Of a stretch of DNA of 51,290 bases, positions 1-9,925 are shown piece after piece. Source of the stretch: Ga0077530 sp035565975 (lineage in GTDB: Bacteria; Pseudomonadota; Alphaproteobacteria; Rhizobiales; Hyphomicrobiaceae); assembly GCA_035565975.1 (NCBI GenBank), contig DATMRT010000008.1:1-51290 (forward strand), given 5' to 3'. The translations under genes and the position numbers were made by a program. Position 1 is the first letter of the stretch. Every line of letters begins with the position of its first letter. Below the pieces are notes generated by a model, which saw only the letters and a list, made by a program, of their open reading frames with translations, had not been told where the DNA came from and ran no database searches.

Positions 1-1043
<1,043 letters not shown>

Positions 1044-1150
1044 TCATTAAGCAATGCTCATCTAATGCCCTACATGGGCAGGGCGGCTGAATAGTCGCCT
1101 GATGAGTGTGAGAACACGGAAAGACCAGAATTCTTCATCACACCTTCGCT

Positions 1151-1268
1151 GACCTGGTGATTTTGGCGGGGTGGCTGCACCCGATCCCATTCCGAACTCG
1201 GCCGTGAAACGCCCCAGCGCCGATGGTACTTCGTCTCAAGACGCGGGAGAGTAGGTCGTTGCCAGGTC
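1151..1268 (+). rRNA. rrf: 5S ribosomal RNA
   Basis: GACCTGG at 1151-1157 pairs with CCAGGTC at 1262-1268 to close helix I, giving 118 nt, a normal 5S length. The interior shows the conserved blocks CCCGATCCCATTCCGAACTCGG and CGATGGTACT followed by GGGAGAGTAGGTC. It follows 23S after a spacer of about 107 bp (1044-1150) that should hold the RNase III processing stems. The order 23S-5S-tRNA-fMet is the usual alphaproteobacterial rrn layout. Confidence 0.96.
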
Positions 1269-1327
1269 TGCCAAGGTGTGATGAAGTAAACATTCTATCG
1301 AGATCTCCTCCTTCCGGAGGCATGCGG

Positions 1328-1358
1328 ACGGGCCGTCGAATTTTCGGCGGCCCGTTTT
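1328..1358 (+). terminator. Rho-independent terminator-like hairpin after 5S
   Basis: ACGGGCCGTC at 1328-1337 pairs with GGCGGCCCGT at 1346-1355 (one G-T wobble), and the 3' arm runs into TTTT at 1355-1358. It lies between 5S and the initiator tRNA, so it could end most rrn transcripts before the tRNA gene or act as a partial terminator or processing hairpin. Confidence 0.75.
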
Positions 1359-1405
1359 GCATCCAGGATTGTCCGGCGTATAACGCGCCGGACAGAAGTC
1401 GGTGA

Positions 1406-1482
<77 letters not shown>

Positions 1483-1490
1483 ACGATCAA

Positions 1491-1525
1491 AAGCCCGCAA
1501 GCTCCATGAGCTCGCGGGCTTTTTC
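1491..1525 (+). terminator. Rho-independent terminator after tRNA-fMet
   Basis: AAGCCCGCAAGCTC at 1491-1504 pairs with GAGCTCGCGGGCTT at 1508-1521 (one A-C mismatch), with loop CAT and a T-tract at 1520-1524. It begins 8 bp after the tRNA CCA end and is the stronger of the two terminators at the end of the rrn unit. It also faces the convergent small gene that ends at 1567. Confidence 0.88.
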
Positions 1526-1566
1526 ATTTCTTGGCCGTCTTTCGGAGCCTGCTGGAATGCGCGCGC

Positions 1567-1833
1567 TCAGATGCTGCGATCTTCGGACTTATGAGCGCGA
1601 CGGATGGAATCCCGCACGCCGGGATCCAGCTTCCCGCCATCCACGATCACCTTCTGAAAATGCGCGGCGCTGACGGCTTCGAGCGGGATGGCGACATCGC
1701 CGGCATTCTCGATATAGACGATGATCTCCGGACGGCCATCTGGCCGCACTTCCCTCACGGCGCCGAAGGGCTTGCCCGTCTCGGAGAGGAAGACCTCGGA
1801 ACCTTCTTCGATGTCGAAATGCTGCGCGGCCAT
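1567..1833 (-). CDS. Small conserved-type hypothetical protein, PRC-barrel-like
   Basis: An 88-residue protein starting MAAQHFDIEEGSEVF. The start at 1833 is preferred over an upstream one because a GAGG lies 9 nt upstream and the longer N-terminus is Arg-rich, unlike the rest. The pattern of short beta strands (EVFLSETGKPFGAVREV, then EIIVYIENAGDVAIPLEAV) is like the PRC-barrel or DUF2171 kind of small beta-barrel protein that senses or scaffolds. This is a fold-level impression only. There are no catalytic motifs, no signal peptide and no membrane segment. It is a single gene downstream of the ABC cassette, with 161 bp between, so it may or may not share its transcript. Confidence 0.7.
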   Translation of the reverse strand: MAAQHFDIEEGSEVFLSETGKPFGAVREVRPDGRPEIIVYIENAGDVAIPLEAVSAAHFQKVIVDGGKLDPGVRDSIRRAHKSEDRSI

Positions 1834-1994
1834 GATGGACAACCTCTTCGCTCGCGGTCGCTCTCGCGAGCGTTCCACTTTTCGAAGCGGCGCGCAACGC
1901 CCATCAGCTCAGCGATACGCGCGACCGTCCACGAGCTTCGGCGGTCCTCGGCGTTCCGGGGCATTCGACCGATGCAGTTTCGCGCCCGGGGCCC

Positions 1995-2777
1995 TTAGTG
2001 CTTCAGCGCCTTCAACACCTGCAGCCGCAACTTCACGAAGAGCTCGTTCGTCGTCGCTTCTTCGAACACGCGCGGGCGCGGCAGCGGCACGTCGAGCACC
2101 TCGACGATCCGGCCCGGGCGCGCGCTCATGACGTAGATGCGGTCGGAGATGAAGACCGCCTCGTCAATGTCGTGCGTGATGAAGAGAACGGTCGGGGCGA
2201 TGTCGAGGCACAGGTCGAGCAGGAGCTTCTGCATCTCGAGACGCGTCTGATAATCGAGCGCGCCGAAAGGCTCGTCCATCAGTAGGATGTTGGGCTCGTT
2301 GATCAGGACGCGCGCGATCTGCAGGCGCTGGCGCATGCCGCCCGAGAGTTGATAGGGGAAGTGGCGCTCGAAGCCCTTGAGCCCGACGATCTCGATGTAG
2401 CGTTCTGCCGCCGGTGTGAACACATTGCGCGGCACGCCGCGCATGCGAGGGCCGAACACGACATTGTCGAATACATTCAGCCAGGGATAGAGCTGCGGAT
2501 GCTGGAAGACGATGCCGCGGTCTGCACCCGGCGCGGTAATGGGCCGGTCGCCGAGCAGAATGCGCCCCTCCGTCGGCACGTCGAAGCCCGCAACCATGCG
2601 CAGAAGCGTGCTTTTGCCGCATCCTGACGGGCCGACGATCGAGACGATCTCCGACGGCGCGATCGTGATGTCCACGTTCGAAAGCGCGTGGATCGTGCCG
2701 CTCGGACCTTCGAAGCGCCTGTCGACCTTGGAGATCGTGAGCGGCAGGGCCGCTGTGCGGGCCTCCGTTATCGTCAT
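1995..2777 (-). CDS. ABC transporter ATPase, nitrate/sulfonate/taurine (SsuB/TauB) family
   Basis: A 260-residue ATPase that should drive uptake through the adjacent permease. Walker A is GPSGCGKST at residues 49-57, the signature is LSGGMRQR, Walker B is ILLMDEP and the H-loop lies in FITHDIDEAV. The start MTITEA at 2777 overlaps the permease stop in an ATGA, which indicates translational coupling; a longer open frame upstream has shadow-like composition. It is the last gene of the binding protein - binding protein - permease - ATPase set (5740-1995). The substrate is not predictable from the ATPase; the family imports small anions such as sulfonates, nitrate, pyrimidine precursors or aromatic acids. 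Confidence 0.95.
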   Translation of the reverse strand: MTITEARTAALPLTISKVDRRFEGPSGTIHALSNVDITIAPSEIVSIVGPSGCGKSTLLRMVAGFDVPTEGRILLGDRPITAPGADRGIVFQHPQLYPWLNVFDNVVFGPRMRGVPRNVFTPAAERYIEIVGLKGFERHFPYQLSGGMRQRLQIARVLINEPNILLMDEPFGALDYQTRLEMQKLLLDLCLDIAPTVLFITHDIDEAVFISDRIYVMSARPGRIVEVLDVPLPRPRVFEEATTNELFVKLRLQVLKALKH

Positions 2778-3589
2778 TGCTTGCCCCGCCAGTGAAGTAC
2801 GCGCCGCTCGATCATCAACAGGATCCCCTCCAGTACGAGCCCGATAAGGCCGATGGTGAGAATGCCGACGAAGACCAGAGGTATTCGGAAGAAGGTCGTC
2901 GCATCGGTGATCAGGTAGCCGAGGCCGACCTGAGCGGCGATGAGCTCGGCCGCCACGACGAGCGCCCACGAGAGCGTCATAGCGATGCGCATGCCCGTAA
3001 GGATGTGCGGCAAGGAAGCTGGCAGCACGACATGCGAGAAGATCTGCCGCCCCGTCAGGCCCAGCGACTGCGATGCGAGAATGAGATCGTGCGGAATACC
3101 TTTCACGCCCGCTGCCGTGTTGACGGTCAGGTACAGAAAGGCCGTCATGAAGATCAGCGCTACCTTCGATCCTTCACCGATACCGAAATAGAAAGTGAAG
3201 AGCGGTACGAGCGCGATCGGCGGAATGGGCCGCATGAAGGTGAGGAACGGGCTGATCACCGCATCGGCCAAGCGGCTCGAGCCGAGCCAGATGCCGAGCG
3301 GCACGCCGAACAGGACGGCAAGACCGAAACCCGCGAGCGCGCGGCCCATCGACGCCATGATCTGCACGTAGAACGGACTGCCCGAGTAGCCGCGCGTCAG
3401 GAGCTCGCTCAGGGCTTCCCAGATGGCCTGTACGGGCGGAAAAGTGTTGGTTTCCAGAAGTCCTGCTGCACTGAGGGCGCCCCAGAGCGCGAGGGCAAGC
3501 GTCACCACCGCGACGCTTACGATGCGATAGAAACCTTCGGAATGCGACGGCATCAGAACGTAAATCTTTCGTTTTAGGCGGGCGGACAC
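2774..3589 (-). CDS. ABC transporter permease, SsuC/TauC family
   Basis: A 271-residue inner-membrane permease with about six hydrophobic segments and an EAA-type cytoplasmic loop (AASQSLGLTGRQIFSHVVLP) that couples to the ATPase. The frame can open at GTG 3589 or ATG 3553. The GTG lies in the loop of a GC hairpin on the transcript (stems near 3577-3585 and 3591-3600), and neither start has a strong Shine-Dalgarno sequence, so the true protein may be 259 residues. It overlaps the ATPase by 4 nt and follows the first binding protein by 49 nt, in one operon. Confidence 0.92.
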   Translation of the reverse strand: MSARLKRKIYVLMPSHSEGFYRIVSVAVVTLALALWGALSAAGLLETNTFPPVQAIWEALSELLTRGYSGSPFYVQIMASMGRALAGFGLAVLFGVPLGIWLGSSRLADAVISPFLTFMRPIPPIALVPLFTFYFGIGEGSKVALIFMTAFLYLTVNTAAGVKGIPHDLILASQSLGLTGRQIFSHVVLPASLPHILTGMRIAMTLSWALVVAAELIAAQVGLGYLITDATTFFRIPLVFVGILTIGLIGLVLEGILLMIERRVLHWRGKQ

Positions 3590-3638
3590 GCCACCCGCCC
3601 GTCGACCTCGCCGGGAGGACCAGACGCGCGCTGCTTCG

Positions 3639-4655
3639 TCAGCCTTTGCGCGCCAGCTCCATCACATCGGTCCGAACGTAGTCGTCGATGTTGATGAGCT
3701 TCTTCGCAATACCGATATCGTGGCCGAACTTGAGAAAGTCGCCGAGCATCGTGTGCAGCTTGCTGCCCTTGGCCCAGTGGACGACGCTCTGCGGATCGAT
3801 GGCTGCGGTCGAGTTGAAGCAATCCAGATCCTTCGCAATGGCAACAGCCTGCTCACGCGCCATGCCCGTGAAATCGAGCGTGTAGCGAATTGCCATTTCG
3901 GGGTCCTGCTTCATTTTCTCGAGGCCCATGTTCCAGCCACGTAGCAGACGCGACACGGCATCCCTGTTCTTCTCGAGCCACGGCCGCCGTCCAGCCCAGC
4001 CAAGAAACGCCGGGCCAGGCGACAGATCGGAATTGCGCGCGATGATGCGCGCGCCGGCATCAACCAGAGGTGTTGCAAAGGGCGCCCAGATGAAAGCTGC
4101 ATCGACGTCGCGCGCATTGAAGGCCGCCACTTGCTGAGGGGGCGCCATGCCCACGAGCTGCGCGTCGTCCTTGCTCATTCCATGCTTCTGCAGCAGTTTC
4201 CAGAGGCCGTAGTGAACGTCCGAGCCCTGGACGCCAGCCACTCTTTTCCCCTTGAGGTCCTTCATCGATTTGATGGGGCTATCCTTCGGGACAAGCACCA
4301 TTTCGAGTTTGTTGTAGTCCATGAGGACCGAGATGAACTGGAGATCCTGTCCGTTCGCGTTGGCAACCAGAAACGGTCCGACGCCGCCCCAGGCCAGATC
4401 GACCTGACCGCCCGCGATCGCAGCAAATTGCGCCGGTCCCGATGTGAATTTGACGAAGTTGACCTCGAGACCGAGCTTCTCGAAGTACTTCTCGCGGAAG
4501 GCGATATGTGCAGGCCCGTTCATGATCGGCTGCATGCCGGCGTTGATGCGCAACGTCGACTGCGCGCGCGCGATAATGCTCGGCGCAAATACCGCTGCGG
4601 CACCGCCTGCAGCGATGCCCTTGATGATGGAGCGTCTGCCAATGCCCGATCTCAT
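3639..4655 (-). CDS. ABC substrate-binding protein, NMT1/SsuA-like, copy 1
   Basis: A 338-residue periplasmic binding protein. The N-terminus has RRSIIKG and a hydrophobic run ending in ARA, which fits Tat export (twin arginine plus AxA cleavage near residue 31). The body has the SsuA/NMT1 pattern: LRINAG start, REKYFEKLGLEV, KFTSGPAQF, then DLKGKRVAGVQGSD. It is gap-free alignable over its full length with the next gene upstream and, by eye, about two thirds identical, so the pair is a tandem duplication. RBS GGGAGAAG precedes the start. The ligand is unknown; regulator and neighbours suggest an organic acid or related anion. Confidence 0.93.
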   Translation of the reverse strand: MRSGIGRRSIIKGIAAGGAAAVFAPSIIARAQSTLRINAGMQPIMNGPAHIAFREKYFEKLGLEVNFVKFTSGPAQFAAIAGGQVDLAWGGVGPFLVANANGQDLQFISVLMDYNKLEMVLVPKDSPIKSMKDLKGKRVAGVQGSDVHYGLWKLLQKHGMSKDDAQLVGMAPPQQVAAFNARDVDAAFIWAPFATPLVDAGARIIARNSDLSPGPAFLGWAGRRPWLEKNRDAVSRLLRGWNMGLEKMKQDPEMAIRYTLDFTGMAREQAVAIAKDLDCFNSTAAIDPQSVVHWAKGSKLHTMLGDFLKFGHDIGIAKKLINIDDYVRTDVMELARKG

Positions 4656-4723
4656 GGTGGTCTTCTCCCGGCAGTCTTGTTGTCCGCGGATCGATCCGCT
4701 TTCCTATGCATCGACGGCGTCGA

Positions 4724-5740
4724 TCAGGCCTTCTTCACCTTCTCCATGAACTGGGTCATGAGGTAGTCGTCGATGTTGATGACCTGCTTGGCGAGCCCGA
4801 ATTCATGGCCGAACTTCAGGAAGTCGACGAGCACAGTGTGCAGCTTGCTGCCTTTGGCCCAGTAGGCCGGGCTCTTGGGATCGAGCGCTGCCGTTGCTTC
4901 GAAGTGGACGAGATCCTTGATGATGGCGTCGGCCTGCTCGCGCGCCATACCGGTGAAGTCCAACGTATAGCGGATGGCCATCTCGGGATCCTGCTTCATT
5001 TTCGCAAGACCCAGGTTCCAGCCCTCCAGAAGGCGCACGATCGCTTCCGGGTTCTGCTCGAGCCACTGCTTGCGACCGGCCCAATTCAGGAATGAAGGAC
5101 CTGGATCGAGGTCGGACATGCGCGTGATCTCGCGCCCGCCGGCTTTGAGCATCGGCGTGACGAACGGCTCCCAGGTATACACGCCGTCGACGTCGCCGGC
5201 ATTGAAGGCAGCAATCTGCTGCGTCGGTGTCATGCCGACGAGCTGCGCGGCATCCTTAGCCATGCCGTTGTTTTGCAGCAGCTTCCACAAGCCGTAATGG
5301 GCGTCCGAGCCTTGCACGGCGGCGATCTTCTTGCCCTGCAGATCCTTCACGCTCTTGATCGGGCTGTTCTTCGGCACGACCAGTGCCTGCAGCCTGTTGT
5401 AGTCCATGAAGACGGCGATCGATTGCAGATCCTGGCCGTTGGCCTTGGCGATCAGGTAGGCGCCCATGCCGCCCCAGCCGAGATGAGACTGGCCGCCCGC
5501 AAGAGCCGCGAACTGAGACGGGCCGGATGTGAATTTGATCAGATTGACGTCGAGGCCGAGCTTCTCGAAGTACTTCTCGCGCAGCGCGATATAGACGGGG
5601 CCGTTCAGGATCGGCAGCATGCCCGCGTTGATCCGCAGCGTTGTCTGCGCGCGCGCAATGACGCTCGGCGCAAACACGGCGCCAGCCGCGCCCACTGCGA
5701 TCCCCTTGACCATCGAACGTCGCGTTACAGATTTCGACAT
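4724..5740 (-). CDS. ABC substrate-binding protein, NMT1/SsuA-like, copy 2
   Basis: A 338-residue paralog of the adjacent binding protein, of exactly the same length, with TRRSMVKG twin-arginine signal and an ARA cleavage site. A strong AGGAGG lies just before the ATG. Long blocks are identical to copy 1 (for example REKYFEKLGL and KMKQDPEMAIRYTLDFTGMA), but likely ligand-lobe stretches differ: VDLAWGG versus SHLGWGG, and IWAPFATPL versus TWEPFVTPM. That pattern suggests that the two copies hand different but related ligands to one permease. It lies 42 nt after the IclR regulator and probably shares its transcript. Confidence 0.93.
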   Translation of the reverse strand: MSKSVTRRSMVKGIAVGAAGAVFAPSVIARAQTTLRINAGMLPILNGPVYIALREKYFEKLGLDVNLIKFTSGPSQFAALAGGQSHLGWGGMGAYLIAKANGQDLQSIAVFMDYNRLQALVVPKNSPIKSVKDLQGKKIAAVQGSDAHYGLWKLLQNNGMAKDAAQLVGMTPTQQIAAFNAGDVDGVYTWEPFVTPMLKAGGREITRMSDLDPGPSFLNWAGRKQWLEQNPEAIVRLLEGWNLGLAKMKQDPEMAIRYTLDFTGMAREQADAIIKDLVHFEATAALDPKSPAYWAKGSKLHTVLVDFLKFGHEFGLAKQVINIDDYLMTQFMEKVKKA

Positions 5741-5782
5741 GGTTTCCTCCTGCTCTCAGTTGTTCGGCGATTGCGCGCGGCT

Positions 5783-6640
5783 TCAGTGACCGCCCTTGCT
5801 GGGCTTTCCACTCGGCCGATCTGTAGTCGCAGCGCCGAGCATCTCGGCGACGCGGCGCGCGAGCCCGACAAGGCGCGGTGCGAGGTCGGTCTCGATCAGG
5901 CGCGGCGGCAAGGTCGAGGCGAGGCCACCGATGTTGAAGGAGAGAATGCCGTAGGGCGAGTTCACGTCGAGCGGCACACCCACCGAATGAATCTCCGGCA
6001 CCCAATCGCCGAGCGATGTGCAGTAGCCGCGCTCGGCGACGTCGCGGATGGCCTGCTCGATGCCGCGCCGCGCTTTTGGCCACGCCGAGGGATCGTTGCG
6101 CCGGAGCTCGTCGAGCAACGGCTTGCGGTCCGCCTCACTGATGGCCGCAAGATGGGCGCGGCCGACGCTTGTCGTTGCAAGCGGGATGCGGTCGCCGATA
6201 TCGAGACCGAGGCCCAGCGCGTTCGGGCTCCTGCGGAACTCCAGATAGATCATGTTGAGGCCGTCACGCGCGCAGAGCGCGACACTCGCGCCGGCATAGT
6301 CGGCGAGGTTCTGCATGAGCGGTCGCGCAACCTGGCGCACGTCGAACTTCGACAGCGACGCATAGCCGAGCGCGAGCGCACCGGGACCTAGCCGATAGCG
6401 TCCGCTCGATGAGTCGTGCGTGAGATAGCCGAGGCGACTCAGCGTGTAGGTGAGGCGTGAGATGGTCGCTTTCGAAAGCGCGGTGCCGCGCGAGAGCTCG
6501 CCATTCGAGAGCGTCTCGTGCGCGGAAGAGAACATGCGCAACACGCGGAGTCCGCGCTCCAGCGCCGCGACGAACTGCCGATCATCCGCCGGCAAGTCCT
6601 CGACGTCCCGCAGCAGCTCGATTGTGCGGCTCCGCCCCAT
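5783..6640 (-). CDS. IclR-family transcriptional regulator
   Basis: A 285-residue regulator with an N-terminal winged helix (VAALERGLRVLRMF, then GTALSKATISRLTYTLSRLGYL around residues 52-72, the recognition region) and a C-terminal IclR ligand domain ending with the VGVPL..N..GILSFNIGG stretch. RBS GGGGAAG lies 6 nt before the ATG. It sits between the TctABC genes and the ABC cassette and is the only regulator in region 2. The 19-bp palindrome 65 bp upstream of its start suggests autoregulation, and the same motif recurs before other units of the locus. The effector is probably the imported or processed organic acid (inference). Confidence 0.93.
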   Translation of the reverse strand: MGRSRTIELLRDVEDLPADDRQFVAALERGLRVLRMFSSAHETLSNGELSRGTALSKATISRLTYTLSRLGYLTHDSSSGRYRLGPGALALGYASLSKFDVRQVARPLMQNLADYAGASVALCARDGLNMIYLEFRRSPNALGLGLDIGDRIPLATTSVGRAHLAAISEADRKPLLDELRRNDPSAWPKARRGIEQAIRDVAERGYCTSLGDWVPEIHSVGVPLDVNSPYGILSFNIGGLASTLPPRLIETDLAPRLVGLARRVAEMLGAATTDRPSGKPSKGGH

Positions 6641-6704
6641 AGTGCGCTTCCCCTACAGTTTTCTGCATTTGAGCAGCGCGCGCTGCGTACCGCAAGTCAA
6701 AATA

Positions 6705-6723
6705 TGTTCCGCAGTGCGGATCA
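6705..6723. promoter_or_regulatory. Putative IclR operator, site A (before the iclR gene)
   Basis: TGTTCCGCAGTGCGGATCA. The core TCCGCAGTGCGGA (6708-6720) is a perfect palindrome around a central G. It lies between tctA and the IclR gene, 65 bp upstream of the IclR start, and matches three other sites in the locus. Assignment to IclR is inference from position and recurrence. Confidence 0.65.
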
Positions 6724-6857
6724 CGCGCATTCAGTAGAGGCGAGCTGTTCGCGTGTCAGGAATCGATTCCTGCGGGCAGCACGTCGCGCGCCGCGGAGGT
6801 GGCGGCGTGCTGCAGTTCGTGGATGCAATGAGACGTGCGTGAGCGCGGTTCGTCCGC

Positions 6858-8363
6858 TCAATCCTGCTCGCGGAAAGCTTCCTCGCGTCCCTTGCGCAAG
6901 GAAGGGAGCGCCATGAGGAGCAGTAGTGCGACGGTGACTCCGATCAGCGTCGCACTGAGCGGCCGCGTGAGGAAGATCGAGAAGTCGCCGTCCGAGAGCA
7001 GCAGCGTGCGCCGGAACTGCTCTTCGACCATGGGGCCGAGAATGAAGCCCAGCACGAGCGGTGCCGGCTCGCAGCCGATGCGGCGCAGGAAGTAGCCGAA
7101 GACACCGAAGCCGGCCATCGCGAAGACGTCGAAGACGCGGTAGTTGATCGAGTAGACGCCGACGCAGCAGAACACGAGGATCGCCGGAAAGAGATAGGCG
7201 TAGGGGATCTTCAGCAACTTCACCCAGATGCCGACGAGCGGCAGATTGAGGATGACCAGGATCATATTGCCGATCCACATGCTCACGATCATGCCCCAGA
7301 AGAGCGACGGCTGATCGGAGAGGAACTTCGGCCCCGGCGTGATGCCGTGGATGGTCATCGCCGCGATCATGAGCGCCATCACGGCATTGGGCGGGATGCC
7401 GAGCGCCAGCATTGGAATGAAGCTCGCCTGGGCGCCGGCATTGTTTGCCGCTTCCGGTCCGGCCACGCCCTCGATGGCTCCCTTGCCGAAACGGGATGGA
7501 TCATCGGCAAGGCGCTTCTCGAGGCTGTAGGAGGCGAACGACGAGATGAGCGCGCCGCCCCCCGGCAGCACGCCGAGAAGCGATCCGAGCAGGGTGCCGC
7601 GGATCGCCGCCGGCGCGGCCTGCTTGACGTCGGCCTTGTTCGGCATCAGGCGCGTGATCTCCGCCGACCCCGACGTGCGCCCGTGGCTGTCGGCCAGGTT
7701 GGAGATGATCTCGGCGACGCCGAAGAGGCCCATGGCCACGACGACAAAATCGATGCCGTCGTAGATCTGGCGGATGCCGAAGACGAAGCGCTGTTCGCCC
7801 GTCGTCACGTCGGTGCCCACGAGGCCGAGCAGCATCCCGATCATGACCATCCCGATCGAGGCCACGATCGAGCCCGAAGCGAGCACGACGGCCGCTATGA
7901 GACCCATGACCATGAGCGCGGTGAACTCGGGTGGGCCGAAAAGCAGCGCCATGCGCGAAAGGGCGGGCGCGGCGACGGCGATGACGATCGTCGCGACACA
8001 GCCGGCGAAGAACGACGCCAGTGCCGCCGTCGCGAGAGCGACGCCCGCGCGTCCCTGGCGGGCCATCTGGTAGCCGTCGAGCGCTGTCACCACGCTCGAG
8101 GACTCGCCCGGCAGATTGACAAGGATGGCCGTCGTCGAGCCGCCGTACTGCGCACCGTAGAAGATGCCGGCCAGCATGATGAGGGCGCCGGTCGGCTCGA
8201 GGTGGAACGTGATCGGGAGCAGCATGGCGATGGTCGCCAGCGGCCCGATGCCGGGCAGTACGCCGATGAGTGTCCCGAAGAGCGCGCCGACGAAGCAGTA
8301 GAAGATATTCTTCAGCGTGAGTGCGACGGAGAAGCCCAGCGCGAGGTTCGAGAACAGGTCCAT
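6858..8363 (-). CDS. tctA: Tripartite tricarboxylate transporter, large membrane subunit TctA
   Basis: A 501-residue, multi-span inner-membrane protein of the TctA family, with about 11-12 hydrophobic segments. Characteristic stretches are seen: VGVLPGIGPLATIAMLLP, GAQYGGSTTAILVNLPGE, and later LLGVLPGGGALISSFASY and ALGIPPNAVMALM. The ATG at 8363 overlaps the tctB stop as TGATG, so it is preferred over a TTG four codons upstream. TctA is the ion-coupled transport channel and needs TctB and a periplasmic TctC. Two TctC genes lie upstream in the same direction. Length is normal for the family. Confidence 0.96.
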   Translation of the reverse strand: MDLFSNLALGFSVALTLKNIFYCFVGALFGTLIGVLPGIGPLATIAMLLPITFHLEPTGALIMLAGIFYGAQYGGSTTAILVNLPGESSSVVTALDGYQMARQGRAGVALATAALASFFAGCVATIVIAVAAPALSRMALLFGPPEFTALMVMGLIAAVVLASGSIVASIGMVMIGMLLGLVGTDVTTGEQRFVFGIRQIYDGIDFVVVAMGLFGVAEIISNLADSHGRTSGSAEITRLMPNKADVKQAAPAAIRGTLLGSLLGVLPGGGALISSFASYSLEKRLADDPSRFGKGAIEGVAGPEAANNAGAQASFIPMLALGIPPNAVMALMIAAMTIHGITPGPKFLSDQPSLFWGMIVSMWIGNMILVILNLPLVGIWVKLLKIPYAYLFPAILVFCCVGVYSINYRVFDVFAMAGFGVFGYFLRRIGCEPAPLVLGFILGPMVEEQFRRTLLLSDGDFSIFLTRPLSATLIGVTVALLLLMALPSLRKGREEAFREQD

Positions 8364-8809
8364 CAGAAGGGCCAAACCGGAATCTGAAGGTTGAGGGCGG
8401 TCGAGAAGAGTAGCAGTGACATTACGGCCAGTCCGACCGCCATCACAACGAGCATCGGCCAGGTGAAGGTCTCACCGGACGCGGCCGCCATGAGGGTGAT
8501 CAGCGCCACCGTGATCGGAAGGCCGAGATAAGGCAGCAAGCCACCGAAGGCGGTCACCATCAGCGTGACGAGCACCAGCGGCCGCCAGGCAATCGAAACG
8601 CGCGGGCCTTCCTCGGCAGCCTTCACGGTGAAGGCTTGCAACAGCAGGATGCAGCCAACCACGATGCATCCGATCGCCAGCGCGCGCGGCGTATAGCCGA
8701 TGCCCATCTCCGCGGCTGTGCCGATCGTGAGGTCGCGTCCCGCCCACACGGCGAAGGCGCCGAACGCGATGAAGAAGAGGCCGGACAGATACTGCTGCTG
8801 CACGCCCAT
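8363..8809 (-). CDS. tctB: Tripartite tricarboxylate transporter, small membrane subunit TctB
   Basis: A 148-residue membrane protein with four predicted spans: a short N-terminus with GLFFIAFGAFAVWAGRDL, a second span near AIGCIVVGCILLLQA, and two C-terminal spans separated by LPYLGLPITVALITLMAAA. This is the usual size and layout of TctB, the low-conservation partner of TctA. Its stop overlaps the TctA start by one base, so the two subunits are probably made in fixed ratio. A GAGAG sequence precedes the ATG. It starts 54 nt after the first tctC. Confidence 0.9.
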   Translation of the reverse strand: MGVQQQYLSGLFFIAFGAFAVWAGRDLTIGTAAEMGIGYTPRALAIGCIVVGCILLLQAFTVKAAEEGPRVSIAWRPLVLVTLMVTAFGGLLPYLGLPITVALITLMAAASGETFTWPMLVVMAVGLAVMSLLLFSTALNLQIPVWPF

Positions 8810-8863
8810 GAGTTTCTCTCGAGTGAGCGACGCGAGCAGCTCGCCGCCGCTCGCGCCGTGAGG

Positions 8864-9808
8864 TCACTTCTTGCCGAGGCCTGCGGCCTTGACGAGCTCG
8901 CCGACGCGCTTGTAGTCGGCATCGACGAACGGCTGGAATGCGGCGGCATCCATGTAGGCGATCGGATACTTCTGACGCTCGAAGATCTCCTTGACCTTCG
9001 CGTCATCCAGCGCGGCCTTGCAGGCCTGTCCGAGTTTCGCCTTCACGTCGGCCGGCGTCCCGCGCGGCACGAATATGCCATTGTAGTTCGTCACAACGAC
9101 GTCGAAGCCGGCTTCACGGACCGTCGGTGTGTCCTTGAAGGTTTCGATGCGCTTCTCGGCATAGACGGCGATCGGATAGAGGTCGTACTGCGGCACGAGA
9201 TTGGCCTGGTCGCTGTACAGCTCGGTCGTGTTCGACATCATTGCCTGCACGGCATCGGCCGAGCCCTTGAAGGGCACATGCTTCAACTTGATGTTGGCTG
9301 CCTTCTCGAGCGCGAGCGCCGCCAGATGCGTGATCGAGCCGGGCCCCGACGTGCCGTACGTGATCTTTCCAGGCTCGGCCTTCGCCGCAGCGACCAGATC
9401 GGCGACCGTGCGGTACTTGGTGGTCTTCGGCGCCATGAGCACGAGTGGCTGCTCGACGAGCTTGCAAACGGGATCGAAGCTGTCGATGTCGTACGTGAGC
9501 TTCATGCGGTGCGGCTGCGCCACCGTCGGCCCGCTCGGCGTGATGAAAATCGTATAGCCGTCAGGCGGGGCCGCAGCAGCCTCCGCGGCACCGATCGTTC
9601 CGGACGCGCCGTTCACATTCTTGACGACGAGCTGCTGTCCCAACGCGCGCCCGAAAGCCTCCTGCAGACCGCGGGCGACGAGGTCCGTCGCGCCGCCCGC
9701 CGGGAACGAAACGATGGCCGTGACGGGACGGTCCGGATAGGTCGCGTAGGCGGGCAAGGGCGCAGCTGCACTTCCAACAAGAAGTGCAAGTGCGAGTAAT
9801 CTTTTCAT
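8864..9808 (-). CDS. tctC: TctC-type periplasmic binding protein (Bug family), copy 1
   Basis: A 314-residue protein with Sec signal MKRLLALALLVGSAAAPLPAYA and the Bug-family fold: YPDRPVTAIVSFPAGGATDLVAR, VVKNVNGASGTIGAAEAA, and a mid-region PGKITYGTSGPGS. It would capture a carboxylate in the periplasm and give it to TctAB. RBS GGAGGAAA precedes the ATG at 9808; upstream codons read as shadow. The gene lies 54 nt before tctB. By eye it is clearly homologous to the next upstream gene, so two binding proteins appear to serve one TctAB channel. Confidence 0.93.
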   Translation of the reverse strand: MKRLLALALLVGSAAAPLPAYATYPDRPVTAIVSFPAGGATDLVARGLQEAFGRALGQQLVVKNVNGASGTIGAAEAAAAPPDGYTIFITPSGPTVAQPHRMKLTYDIDSFDPVCKLVEQPLVLMAPKTTKYRTVADLVAAAKAEPGKITYGTSGPGSITHLAALALEKAANIKLKHVPFKGSADAVQAMMSNTTELYSDQANLVPQYDLYPIAVYAEKRIETFKDTPTVREAGFDVVVTNYNGIFVPRGTPADVKAKLGQACKAALDDAKVKEIFERQKYPIAYMDAAAFQPFVDADYKRVGELVKAAGLGKK

Positions 9809-9925
9809 TTCGGGTTTCCTCCAAGCTGCAATTTTTTTTGTGAGGGCCATCCTTGCTGAAGAGTCGCAAGGGAGCAACCCGCCAGAGCGCATAGCGCTGC
9901 TACGTCGCGCCGGCGGGCTCGTGCA

